Assembly (NCBI GenBank): GCA_937900575.1
Contig: CALCEI010000038.1
Coordinates: 1-6,468 of the forward strand
Reading direction: 5' to 3'
From: an uncultured Clostridia bacterium
GTDB taxonomy: Bacteria > Bacillota > Clostridia > Christensenellales > UBA1242
DNA length: 6,468 bases
Shown: in pieces, positions 1-4,879 of the stretch
Layout of the letters: each line of letters begins with the position of its first letter
How positions within the stretch are numbered: the first letter of the stretch is position 1
Notes under the pieces: model-generated
What the model saw: the letters and a program-made list of their open reading frames with translations, nothing else
Told to the model about the DNA's origin: nothing
Database searches by the model: none
Program-made: the position numbers and the translations under genes

Positions 1-60
1 TATGCTTTCTTTAAGAGGTGCAAACATTTCTGGAAACAAGGTTAATATATCAATTTTCAT
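1..60 (-). CDS. trmD: tRNA (guanine-37-N1)-methyltransferase TrmD, N-terminal 20 codons only
   Basis: Only the first 20 codons are inside the window; the gene continues past position 1. The translation begins MKIDILTLFPEMF, the characteristic N-terminus of TrmD, the SPOUT-fold enzyme that uses S-adenosylmethionine to methylate N1 of G37 next to the anticodon and so prevents +1 frameshifting. None of the SAM-binding knot is visible, so the call rests on this N-terminal motif and on the position directly after rimM, a standard arrangement. The ATG (60-58) overlaps the rimM TGA stop (59-57) as ATGA, which points to translational coupling. A GAGG at 74-71, inside the rimM 3' end, is 10 nt upstream and can act as a somewhat distant ribosome-binding site. 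Confidence 0.93.
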   Translation of the reverse strand, partial: MKIDILTLFPEMFAPLKESI

Positions 61-554
61 ACGCGCATATCCTCAAATTTTTGTTTTGAACAAACAAGCA
101 CATCTTTTGCTTTGTTATAAACAATTATATCTTTAACAAAAGGCAAATCATAACTTACTGCCCCAACTTTAAGTGTTAAAATGCTTGTTGCACCATAATC
201 TTCATAATCAACAACTGTTGCATATTCTTGCCCAAATTCATCAACAACTTTTTTGCCTATGAGGTCGGACATATAAACTCTATCATCAAAGAACTTATAT
301 TCTGCCCTATTGACATAAACTGAAATGTTTTTAAATTTTTCTGCTTCATCAATTGTTTTTATAACATCAAAGCAAACAGAATAAGCATCATTGTTAAGAG
401 GCAAAACTTTTGTTATGTTTGCTTGAAGTTTTTCTGCACCCAAGTAAACGTGTTTAAACATGGAAAAATCTGCATCAATGTTGCTGATTATTTTTACAGC
501 GCCCTTGATGCCATGCGTCCTTACAATTTTGCCAATTTCAAACAAATTTTCCAT
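57..554 (-). CDS. rimM: 16S rRNA processing / 30S maturation factor RimM
   Basis: A complete 165-residue protein of normal RimM length. RimM binds ribosomal protein S19 in the 30S head and assists late maturation of the small subunit in the cytoplasm. The N-terminal RimM domain opens with the family signature GKIVRTHGIKGAVKI (residues 8-22). The C-terminal half is a PRC-barrel-like domain starting near YMSDLIGKKV (about residues 94-103) and including the late DLPFVKDIIV segment. The ATG at 554 is the only sensible start, because residue 1 lies seven residues before the signature as in relatives. There is no Shine-Dalgarno sequence upstream, unlike the rpsP, khpA, ffh and ftsY starts here; a TATAAT lies only 5 nt before the ATG. 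The gene is 75 nt downstream of khpA behind a terminator and promoter, so it probably begins a separate rimM-trmD transcript. Confidence 0.95.
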   Translation of the reverse strand: MENLFEIGKIVRTHGIKGAVKIISNIDADFSMFKHVYLGAEKLQANITKVLPLNNDAYSVCFDVIKTIDEAEKFKNISVYVNRAEYKFFDDRVYMSDLIGKKVVDEFGQEYATVVDYEDYGATSILTLKVGAVSYDLPFVKDIIVYNKAKDVLVCSKQKFEDMRV

Positions 555-559
555 AACTA

Positions 560-615
560 ATTATATAATAACACAATTTAATTAAAAATTAAAATAATTT
601 TTAACACAATGTCAA
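560..615 (-). promoter_or_regulatory. Promoter region for rimM-trmD (one perfect -35, several possible -10 boxes)
   Basis: On the minus strand a perfect TTGACA (615-610) is followed after 16 nt by TTTAAT (593-588), a 5/6 match to the -10 box. A start from this pair near 581 would give a leader of about 27 nt without a Shine-Dalgarno sequence. Two other -10 candidates lie closer to the gene: TG-T-TATTAT (573-565, extended -10 type) and TATAAT (565-560), which ends 5 nt before the rimM ATG. Their -35 partners are poor (about 3/6). Use of either would give a near-leaderless or leaderless rimM mRNA. That a promoter is here is well supported; which start is used is inference. Confidence 0.7.
569..610 (-). 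repeat. 9-nt direct repeat flanking an AT-rich dyad in the rimM promoter
   Basis: ATTGTGTTA occurs twice on the minus strand (610-602 and 577-569), exactly 33 bp apart and therefore on nearly the same face of the helix. Between them is a perfect 9-bp inverted repeat, TTAAAAATT (604-596) and AATTTTTAA (590-582), around a 5-nt centre. The first repeat shares one base with the TTGACA box, and the second overlaps the extended -10 candidate TGTTATTAT. This could be a paired operator. In such AT-rich DNA it could also be chance, or two traces of a TGTTA-type extended -10 element. Confidence 0.4.
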
Positions 616-640
616 AATAAAAAAGTGGCTTATGCCACTT
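616..640 (-). terminator. Intrinsic terminator of rpsP-khpA, overlapping the khpA stop codon
   Basis: In the minus-strand transcript a perfect 7-bp stem AAGTGGC (640-634) / GCCACTT (629-623) closes a 4-nt ATAA loop and is followed by a U-rich run (TTTTATT, 622-616). The 5' arm is the last coding sequence of khpA, and the TAA stop codon (632-630) sits in the loop. The U-tract runs straight into the TTGACA box of the next promoter at 615. A ribosome terminating on khpA would cover this hairpin, so termination may be sensitive to translation of khpA; that last point is inference. Confidence 0.85.
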
Positions 641-869
641 CCTTTGCATCAAACTTAACAACAACACGTTCGTGATTGCTGTTTATTGATTTAATAACTG
701 TGCGAATTGCATTTGCAATACAACCGCCATGACCGATTACACTGCCTAAATCTTTTTTATCAACAAAAACTTTGTAAACTTTTGTTTTGCCTTGTTGTTC
801 TTCCACAATTTCAACCGCATCTGGAGAACTAACAAGAGACTTAACAATGTATGTTAACATTTCTTGCAT
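630..869 (-). CDS. khpA: KhpA (YlqC-type) small KH-domain RNA-binding protein
   Basis: A 79-residue single type II KH domain, the usual length for KhpA. In Firmicutes KhpA pairs with KhpB/EloR (Jag) as an RNA-binding dimer that affects cell elongation and some mRNAs; khpB is not in this window. The family pattern is clear: an N-terminal helix (LTYIVKSLVSSPDAVEI), a strand, then LGSVIGHGGCIANAIRTV (residues 41-58) containing the GXXG loop, and a final VVVKFD strand. The loop is unusual: it reads G-H-G-G followed by Cys-50, where relatives normally carry Lys/Arg in the loop and Arg just after it. The start at 869 follows AAGGAG, which overlaps the rpsP stop region; the gap to rpsP is 10 nt, so the two are surely cotranscribed. 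The 3' end forms part of the terminator hairpin. Confidence 0.93.
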   Translation of the reverse strand: MQEMLTYIVKSLVSSPDAVEIVEEQQGKTKVYKVFVDKKDLGSVIGHGGCIANAIRTVIKSINSNHERVVVKFDAKEVA

Positions 870-879
870 AGACTACTCC

Positions 880-1173
880 TTATGCTTTTTTCTTTTTATT
901 ATTTGTTTTTGGTGGACGATTTCCCTTAACTTCCAAAACACCAATGCTTTGAAGCAATGTACGTGCTGTTTCTGTTGGTTCTGCGCCACATTTTACCCAT
1001 TTTTCTGCCAATTCTTTGTTGATTTTGATTTCTGCTGGATTTGCAAGTGGATTGTATGTGCCAAGTTGTTCAATGTACTTACCATCACGTGCTACTCTGC
1101 TGTCTGATACAACAACACGGTAGAAAGGTGTTTTCTTATCTCCCAAACGGGTTAATCTGATTTTTACTGCCAT
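880..1173 (-). CDS. rpsP: 30S ribosomal protein S16
   Basis: A 97-residue protein with the S16 N-terminus MAVKIRLTRLGDKKTPFYR, followed by VVVSDSRVARDG and IEQLGTYNPL, all hallmark segments of this small-subunit protein that binds 16S rRNA and helps order assembly of the 5' and central domains. The C-terminus is a short lysine-rich tail ending NKKKKA, which is common in the family. The ATG at 1173 has a strong AAGGAG (1184-1179) with a 5-nt spacer. Its own promoter lies at 1252-1224, giving a predicted leader of roughly 44 nt. khpA follows after 10 nt. In most Firmicutes rpsP directly follows ffh; here an unrelated gene and its promoter intervene. Confidence 0.98.
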   Translation of the reverse strand: MAVKIRLTRLGDKKTPFYRVVVSDSRVARDGKYIEQLGTYNPLANPAEIKINKELAEKWVKCGAEPTETARTLLQSIGVLEVKGNRPPKTNNKKKKA

Positions 1174-1202
1174 AATGTCTCCTTTTCTTTTTGAAATTTA
1201 AC

Positions 1203-1236
1203 TGTAAAGTAATTTCACTTTACACTTTAACACTTT
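1203..1236 (-). promoter_or_regulatory. Palindrome and AAAGTG repeats at the rpsP transcription start
   Basis: A perfect 8-bp inverted repeat, TGTAAAGT (1224-1217) and ACTTTACA (1210-1203), surrounds a 6-nt centre immediately downstream of the -10 box. Three short direct copies of AAAGTG(T/A), at 1236-1230, 1228-1222 and 1221-1215, run from the spacer through the -10 box into the palindrome. Because the expected start (about 1217) falls inside the first arm, the transcript would not carry the whole stem. A DNA operator for a dimeric repressor is therefore a better reading than an RNA hairpin. No specific regulator can be named. Confidence 0.45.
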
Positions 1237-1252
1237 TTTTTATAAGTGTCAA
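1224..1252 (-). promoter_or_regulatory. Sigma-A-type promoter for rpsP-khpA
   Basis: On the minus strand TTGACA (1252-1247, perfect) is followed by a 17-nt spacer and TAAAGT (1229-1224). A TG dinucleotide one base upstream of the -10 box gives an extended -10 arrangement. Expected start of transcription is near 1217, about 44 nt before the rpsP ATG. The spacer holds an A-tract of seven (1240-1234). The -35 box begins only 15 nt past the stop codon of the preceding gene. Confidence 0.85.
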
Positions 1253-1266
1253 GCGTTTTTACAAAA

Positions 1267-2205
1267 TTATATGCCAACTCTATGGTTCCTAATATCTGTA
1301 CAGAAATCAATCAATTCTTCATCTGTACCTTCAAAGTGTTCACCGTCGATATCGCATGAATATGATTTTTTGTCATTATCATATTCAACTTTTGCATCGC
1401 TATCTGTCGCTTCTAATTCATTTACAAGAACAACTTTGTGCATGTAATTTACGTTCATTTTCATTGCGTATCTTTCTTTAATTGTCTCACGCAATAAAGC
1501 ATCATCATATACTTTGTGCAAGAAGTTTGATAATTTTTCAATGTCAGCTTTGTCATAACCCCTGTTATTGTCAGCCAACAATGCTAAAACATCTTCATCA
1601 ACATGTTCTGCGTTAATCATGTTTTGGTCAATCAAATCTTTGCAAATTTTTTTATAATCCATTGAATGATTAGTTTCAAATTCTTTTACAATTTCAATTT
1701 CTTTTAATGCAGCTTTCCTGTAATCTCTAAAATAATATAGTTTAAGTGCCAACAAAAGTGAATTTAAATGTTTATTTTTTATAAGCGCATCTCTGTTGAG
1801 ATAAAGCAAATTTCCATCGATATCAAAGTTTACTGCATTTGTATTCTTACATATCAAAGCAAATGTAATTTTAAGTTCATTAGGGTCTTTTTTCAAAAAT
1901 TCAAAAACTGAAGTTCCTTCCCTTGATTCACGTGCCATCAATTGCATAATACTGCTATCTTTATCAACATAACTATATGCACCATTCATAAACCTATCTG
2001 GCAAAAGATCCATCACTGTTGGAACAACTTTATCAGTATATTGATAAGTTTTTCTTTGAGCACTAAGTTCACGTTGTGGATTTATTTTATGTGCTTCATT
2101 AAAAATAAACCTTTCAATATCTCCGTCAGCATCATCAAAGTCAACACCAGCATCTTCAAAAAAATGTCTGAGCTCCATATATTCATTGTCTGTTATATTT
2201 GGCAT
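1267..2205 (-). CDS. Unrecognised 312-residue acidic, probably cytosolic protein inserted between ffh and rpsP
   Basis: I do not recognise this protein and assign no function. The preferred start is the ATG at 2205, preceded by GAGGTG (2215-2210) with a 4-nt spacer; a GTG at 2217 would add four residues but would start upstream of that site, at about the predicted transcription start. The protein has no signal peptide, no hydrophobic stretch long enough for a membrane segment, and only four scattered cysteines (119, 187, 284, 302), so no obvious metal cluster. The N-terminus is rich in Asp/Glu (residues 18-31). The middle looks helical (about 145-245, with LLLALKLYYF and later Lys/Glu-rich stretches). 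The C-terminal 50 residues look like short strands then a helix (YDNDKKSYSCDIDGEHFEG, EELIDFCTDI). It has its own promoter and a terminator just upstream, so it forms a self-contained unit. No clear terminator follows, so read-through into rpsP is possible. The reading frame and expression signals are convincing; the role is unknown. Confidence 0.85.
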   Translation of the reverse strand: MPNITDNEYMELRHFFEDAGVDFDDADGDIERFIFNEAHKINPQRELSAQRKTYQYTDKVVPTVMDLLPDRFMNGAYSYVDKDSSIMQLMARESREGTSVFEFLKKDPNELKITFALICKNTNAVNFDIDGNLLYLNRDALIKNKHLNSLLLALKLYYFRDYRKAALKEIEIVKEFETNHSMDYKKICKDLIDQNMINAEHVDEDVLALLADNNRGYDKADIEKLSNFLHKVYDDALLRETIKERYAMKMNVNYMHKVVLVNELEATDSDAKVEYDNDKKSYSCDIDGEHFEGTDEELIDFCTDIRNHRVGI

Positions 2206-2223
2206 ATTACACCTCACATAATT

Positions 2224-2252
2224 ATTTTAACATGTAACCGTCATTTTGTCAA
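2224..2252 (-). promoter_or_regulatory. Near-consensus promoter for the unrecognised 312-residue gene
   Basis: On the minus strand a perfect TTGACA (2252-2247), a 17-nt spacer and TAAAAT (2229-2224, 5/6) form the best promoter in the window. A TG one base before the -10 box makes it an extended -10 promoter, as at rpsP. The expected start is about 2217, giving a leader of only about 12 nt that begins at or just before the GAGGTG ribosome-binding site. This supports the ATG at 2205 as the start codon. Confidence 0.88.
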
Positions 2253-2253
2253 T

Positions 2254-2286
2254 ATAAAAAACAAAAGACACACGTAGTGTGTGTTT
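2254..2286 (-). terminator. Intrinsic terminator after ffh
   Basis: Just past the ffh TAA, the minus-strand transcript has a 6-bp stem ACACAC (2282-2277) / GTGTGT (2273-2268) with a TAC loop. It extends below a C-C mismatch by three A-U pairs (2286-2284 with 2266-2264), and a T-rich run with one G interruption follows (2266-2254). It ends the smc-ftsY-ylxM-ffh transcript. One base after the T-rich tract, the TTGACA box of the next promoter begins at 2252. Confidence 0.83.
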
Positions 2287-2287
2287 C

Positions 2288-3640
2288 TTAGAATTGACCA
2301 CCCATTAACTTCTTTATCATCGCCATCTTGCCACCGTACGCTTTTGGATTTTTTAGCATCTTCATCATTTCTTTGGATTGGTTGAATTGCTTTATAAGTT
2401 GGTTTACATCGCTAACTTGTGTGCCTGAACCTTTTGCAATACGTGCACGTCTGCTTCCGTTGATTATATCTGGATTTGCACGTTCTTTTGCTGTCATGGA
2501 TTGAATTATTGCCTTGTTTTTATCCAACATTTTATCATCAATCATATCTTCAATTTGCCTTAACTTGCCACCCAAACCTGGCATCATGCCAAGCACGGAT
2601 TTTAAGCCACCCATTTTTTTCATGGAGTCAACTTGTTCGATGTAATCATTAAGGTCAAAACTATTTTCTTTGAACTTGCGCTCCATTTCACGTGCTGTTT
2701 CTTCGTCAACGGCTTCTTGAGCCTTATCAATGAGTGTTAACACATCTCCCATGCCAAGAATACGTGATGCCATTCTGTCTGGATAAAAGGCTTCCAAATC
2801 TGTAAGTTTTTCGCCAACGCCAACAAATTTAATTGGTTTACCAATTACAGAACGGATTGAAAGTGCTGCACCACCACGTGTGTCTCCATCAATTTTGGTA
2901 AGCACAACACCTGTTACATCAAGTGCATCATTAAAGGCTTTTGAAACTGAAACAGCTTCTTGACCAATCATGGCATCAATAACAAGCAAAATTTCGGTTG
3001 GGTCAATGTTCTTTTTAATGTCCTTTAACTCTTCCATCAATTTTTCATCAATTTGCAATCTGCCAGCCGTATCAACAATTACGGTATCCAAAGCAAATTT
3101 TTGTGCATAATCAATGGCTTCTTTTATTGTTTTTGTTGGGTTTTGTGTGCCACGTTCAAACACATCAACAGAAATTTGTTTGCCAAGCACTTTAAGTTGC
3201 TCTATTGCTGCTGGACGGTAAATATCACATGCAACAAGAAGTGGTTTTTTGCCTTCATGCTTCAATTTTAAAGAAAGTTTGCCACACAAAGTTGTTTTAC
3301 CACTACCCTGCAAACCACACATCATTATAACTGTTGGAGGTTTTGGAGCAACCAATAATTTTTGATTTTCGCCACCCATTAATGTTGTGAGTTCGTCCCT
3401 AACAATTTTAACAACTTGTTGTGCTGGAGTTAAACTTTTTAAGATGTCTTCACCAACTGCAAGTTCACTTACACGCGCACAAAAATCTTTGGCAACTTGA
3501 TAGTTGACATCGGCTTCCAAAAGAGCAACTCTAATTTCACGCATTGCTTCTTTAATTTCAAGTTCAGTAAGTTTGCCATGTTTTGTGAGTTTGCTGAAAA
3601 TGTGATTTAATCTTTCGCTTAAATTTGAAAATAAAGACAT
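2288..3640 (-). CDS. ffh: Signal recognition particle GTPase Ffh (SRP54)
   Basis: A full-length 450-residue Ffh. With SRP RNA it binds signal sequences on translating ribosomes and docks on FtsY at the membrane through paired GTPase domains. The N domain (about 1-90) contains the ALLEADV motif (39-45). The G domain carries G1 GLQGSGKTT (109-117), DIYRPAA (139-145), G3 DTAGR (190-194), G4 TKID (248-251) and GVGE (274-277). The methionine-rich M domain (about 296-450) includes the flexible finger-loop region near KMGGLKSVLGMMPGL (342-356) and the RNA-binding SRRARIAKGSG (396-406). No catalytic or binding motif appears missing. The ATG at 3640 directly abuts the ylxM TAA; its GGAGGG (3650-3645) lies inside the last ylxM codons, so translation is likely coupled. 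The SRP RNA gene is not in the window. Confidence 0.99.
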   Translation of the reverse strand: MSLFSNLSERLNHIFSKLTKHGKLTELEIKEAMREIRVALLEADVNYQVAKDFCARVSELAVGEDILKSLTPAQQVVKIVRDELTTLMGGENQKLLVAPKPPTVIMMCGLQGSGKTTLCGKLSLKLKHEGKKPLLVACDIYRPAAIEQLKVLGKQISVDVFERGTQNPTKTIKEAIDYAQKFALDTVIVDTAGRLQIDEKLMEELKDIKKNIDPTEILLVIDAMIGQEAVSVSKAFNDALDVTGVVLTKIDGDTRGGAALSIRSVIGKPIKFVGVGEKLTDLEAFYPDRMASRILGMGDVLTLIDKAQEAVDEETAREMERKFKENSFDLNDYIEQVDSMKKMGGLKSVLGMMPGLGGKLRQIEDMIDDKMLDKNKAIIQSMTAKERANPDIINGSRRARIAKGSGTQVSDVNQLIKQFNQSKEMMKMLKNPKAYGGKMAMIKKLMGGQF

Positions 3641-3949
3641 TTAACCCTCCAAAATTTTAAGTAATTTTTGTTTTGTTTTTTCATCTATGTTTGCACCCAA
3701 AACTGTGCTTTTAAGTTTAAGGTCACGGGCAACAAATTTAAGTTGTTTTTCAAATGACCTTAAAGCGTCTTCTGCCTTATCTAAAGCATCTTTTACGGCT
3801 TGACGTGAAATTGAAAGTTCACTGCTTACTTCTGCCAAAGACAAGTTATTATCAACGTACATGGAAAGAATTTCAAGTTGTTTTTTTGTAAGCAACTTGC
3901 CATAATATTTAACCAATATTGAAATTTCTACTCTTTCATCAATGTTCAT
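3641..3949 (-). CDS. ylxM: YlxM family DNA-binding-like SRP accessory protein
   Basis: A 102-residue helical protein of typical YlxM size. Residues about 16-70 form a helix-turn-helix resembling region 4 of sigma factors: YGKLLTKKQLEILSMY, then LSLAEVSSELSISRQAVKDAL as the HTH proper. YlxM proteins are encoded next to ffh and ftsY across Firmicutes and mollicutes; a streptococcal homologue is reported to modulate SRP, but the biochemical role is not firmly settled and DNA binding is inferred from the fold. The ATG at 3949 is 5 nt past the ftsY TAG and has only a weak AGGG overlapping that stop, so it probably depends on coupling to ftsY translation. The stop codon is flush with the ffh start. 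Confidence 0.94.
   Translation of the reverse strand: MNIDERVEISILVKYYGKLLTKKQLEILSMYVDNNLSLAEVSSELSISRQAVKDALDKAEDALRSFEKQLKFVARDLKLKSTVLGANIDEKTKQKLLKILEG
3645..3650 (-). promoter_or_regulatory. ffh ribosome-binding site inside the ylxM 3' end
   Basis: GGAGGG is formed by the final Leu-Glu-Gly codons of ylxM (third base of TTG, then GAG, GG) and lies 4 nt from the ffh ATG. The ylxM stop and ffh start are directly adjacent (TAA-ATG). A terminating ribosome would sit on the ffh initiation region, which favours fixed YlxM:Ffh output. The site confirms the ffh start. Confidence 0.85.
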
Positions 3950-3954
3950 ACGCC

Positions 3955-4818
3955 CTACATCAAAATTTTATCCACAAAACTTGTTTTATCAAACACAGAC
4001 ATATCTTCCAAACCTTCGCCAAAACCTGTGAACATAATTGGAACATGCAAATCATTTATTATTGGATAAACAACTCCACCTTTGGCTGTGCCATCAAGTT
4101 TTGTTAAAATTATTCCATCTATGTTTACACTGTCTTTAAATGCTTTAACTTGTGCAATGGAATTTTGACCAATTGAAGCATCAAGCACAATTAAATTTAT
4201 GCGTTTGGCTTCAGGATATTCACGGCCAATAATGTTGTTAATTTTTTCAAGTTCCTTCATCAAATTTGTTTTTGTGTGAAGTCTACCTGCAGTATCCACA
4301 ATAAGCACATCATTTTGTTTTGCTTTCATGCTTGCAATGGCATCAAACACAACGGCTGCAGAATCTGCACCTTCGCCTTGCTTTACAATTTTAACTTTAA
4401 GTTTTTCTGCCCACATATCAAGTTGTTCGGTTGCTGCGGCACGGAAAGTATCACCTGCTGCCAACAACACACTCTTTTTTTGTTTTGTAAAGTAGTTTGC
4501 CATTTTTGCAATTGATGTTGTTTTGCCAACACCGTTTACACCAACCACTGTTATGATGAGTGGATAAGTAAAATTAATTTCTTCTGCGTTAAGTTTTTGG
4601 GTGAGCAAATTTTTAAGTTCTGCTTGTGCAGAATCTACATCTTTAATAAGTTTTTGTTTGCATATTGACTTAAGTTCATCAATGATGCTTAAAGCCATTT
4701 CAACACCCATATCGCTGGAAACAAGCAAGGACTCTAACTCGTCATAAAAGTCCTCGTCAAGTTCGGTGCGAGTGAACGTATATTTTAACTTTTCAAAAAA
4801 TTTCTTAAATATGCCCAT
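3955..4818 (-). CDS. ftsY: Signal recognition particle receptor FtsY (short form, NG domain)
   Basis: The SRP receptor GTPase that brings Ffh-bound ribosomes to the SecYEG translocon at the membrane. I place the start at the ATG at 4818 (MGIFKKFFEKL), giving 287 residues, because GGAG (4827-4824) lies 5 nt upstream and FtsY proteins commonly begin this way. A GTG 48 nt further upstream (4866) lacks a ribosome-binding site and lies in a hairpin. The N-terminal FKKFFEKLKYTF is an amphipathic, basic helix suited to membrane association; there is no long acidic A domain like that of E. coli. The N domain follows (about 18-80). G-domain motifs are G1 GVNGVGKTT (93-101), DTFRAAA (123-129), G3 DTAGR (175-179), G4 TKLDG (239-243) and GFGE (265-268). 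ylxM begins 5 nt after the TAG stop. Confidence 0.98.
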   Translation of the reverse strand: MGIFKKFFEKLKYTFTRTELDEDFYDELESLLVSSDMGVEMALSIIDELKSICKQKLIKDVDSAQAELKNLLTQKLNAEEINFTYPLIITVVGVNGVGKTTSIAKMANYFTKQKKSVLLAAGDTFRAAATEQLDMWAEKLKVKIVKQGEGADSAAVVFDAIASMKAKQNDVLIVDTAGRLHTKTNLMKELEKINNIIGREYPEAKRINLIVLDASIGQNSIAQVKAFKDSVNIDGIILTKLDGTAKGGVVYPIINDLHVPIMFTGFGEGLEDMSVFDKTSFVDKILM

Positions 4819-4819
4819 G

Positions 4820-4827
4820 CCTTCTCC
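4820..4827 (-). promoter_or_regulatory. Ribosome-binding site deciding the ftsY start
   Basis: GGAG (4827-4824) with a 5-nt spacer to the ATG at 4818 fixes the ftsY start. The upstream in-frame GTG at 4866 has no comparable site and would translate the 3' arm, loop and part of the 5' arm of a strong stem-loop. Confidence 0.8.
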
Positions 4828-4834
4828 AAACGCA

Positions 4835-4870
4835 ATATGTGGTAACAGCAAGTTGTTAGTTACCACATAT
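4835..4870 (-). other. Perfect 12-bp stem-loop between smc and ftsY
   Basis: In the 61-nt gap between the smc stop and the ftsY ATG, the arms ATATGTGGTAAC (4870-4859) and GTTACCACATAT (4846-4835) pair perfectly around a 12-nt loop. The structure starts 9 nt after the smc stop and ends 7 nt before the ftsY GGAG. No U-tract follows (the next bases are TGCGTTTGG), so it is not a normal intrinsic terminator. Plausible roles are protecting or processing the smc mRNA 3' end, setting the smc:ftsY ratio, or blocking translational coupling. These are inference. Confidence 0.75.
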
Positions 4871-4879
4871 GTAGATTAT

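Noticed and set aside
787..1107. Plus-strand open frame of 106 codons opposite khpA and rpsP
   Set aside because: It is the antisense of two certain genes; its product is Cys/Phe/Trp-rich in the pattern expected from reverse-complemented AT-rich coding DNA, and it has no ribosome-binding site. The other plus-strand frames (such as 1942-2277, 4276-4515, 4766-5056, 5076-5324, 5710-5943) fail for the same reason.
1231..1266. Possible terminator after the unrecognised gene (ACACTT / AAGTGT dyad at 1249-1230)
   Set aside because: On the minus strand the dyad is weak, has an A-rich loop and is followed by TAAAGTG and not a U-run. It lies within the rpsP promoter spacer, so I do not call a terminator.
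2206..2217. GTG start at 2217 for the unrecognised gene
   Set aside because: It lies at the predicted transcription start and upstream of the GAGGTG site, which is correctly spaced for the ATG at 2205.
4819..4866. Longer ftsY starting at GTG 4866
   Set aside because: No ribosome-binding site precedes it, the extra residues would be encoded by the stem-loop, and the ATG at 4818 has GGAG at proper spacing and the usual MGIFKKFF-type FtsY N-terminus.
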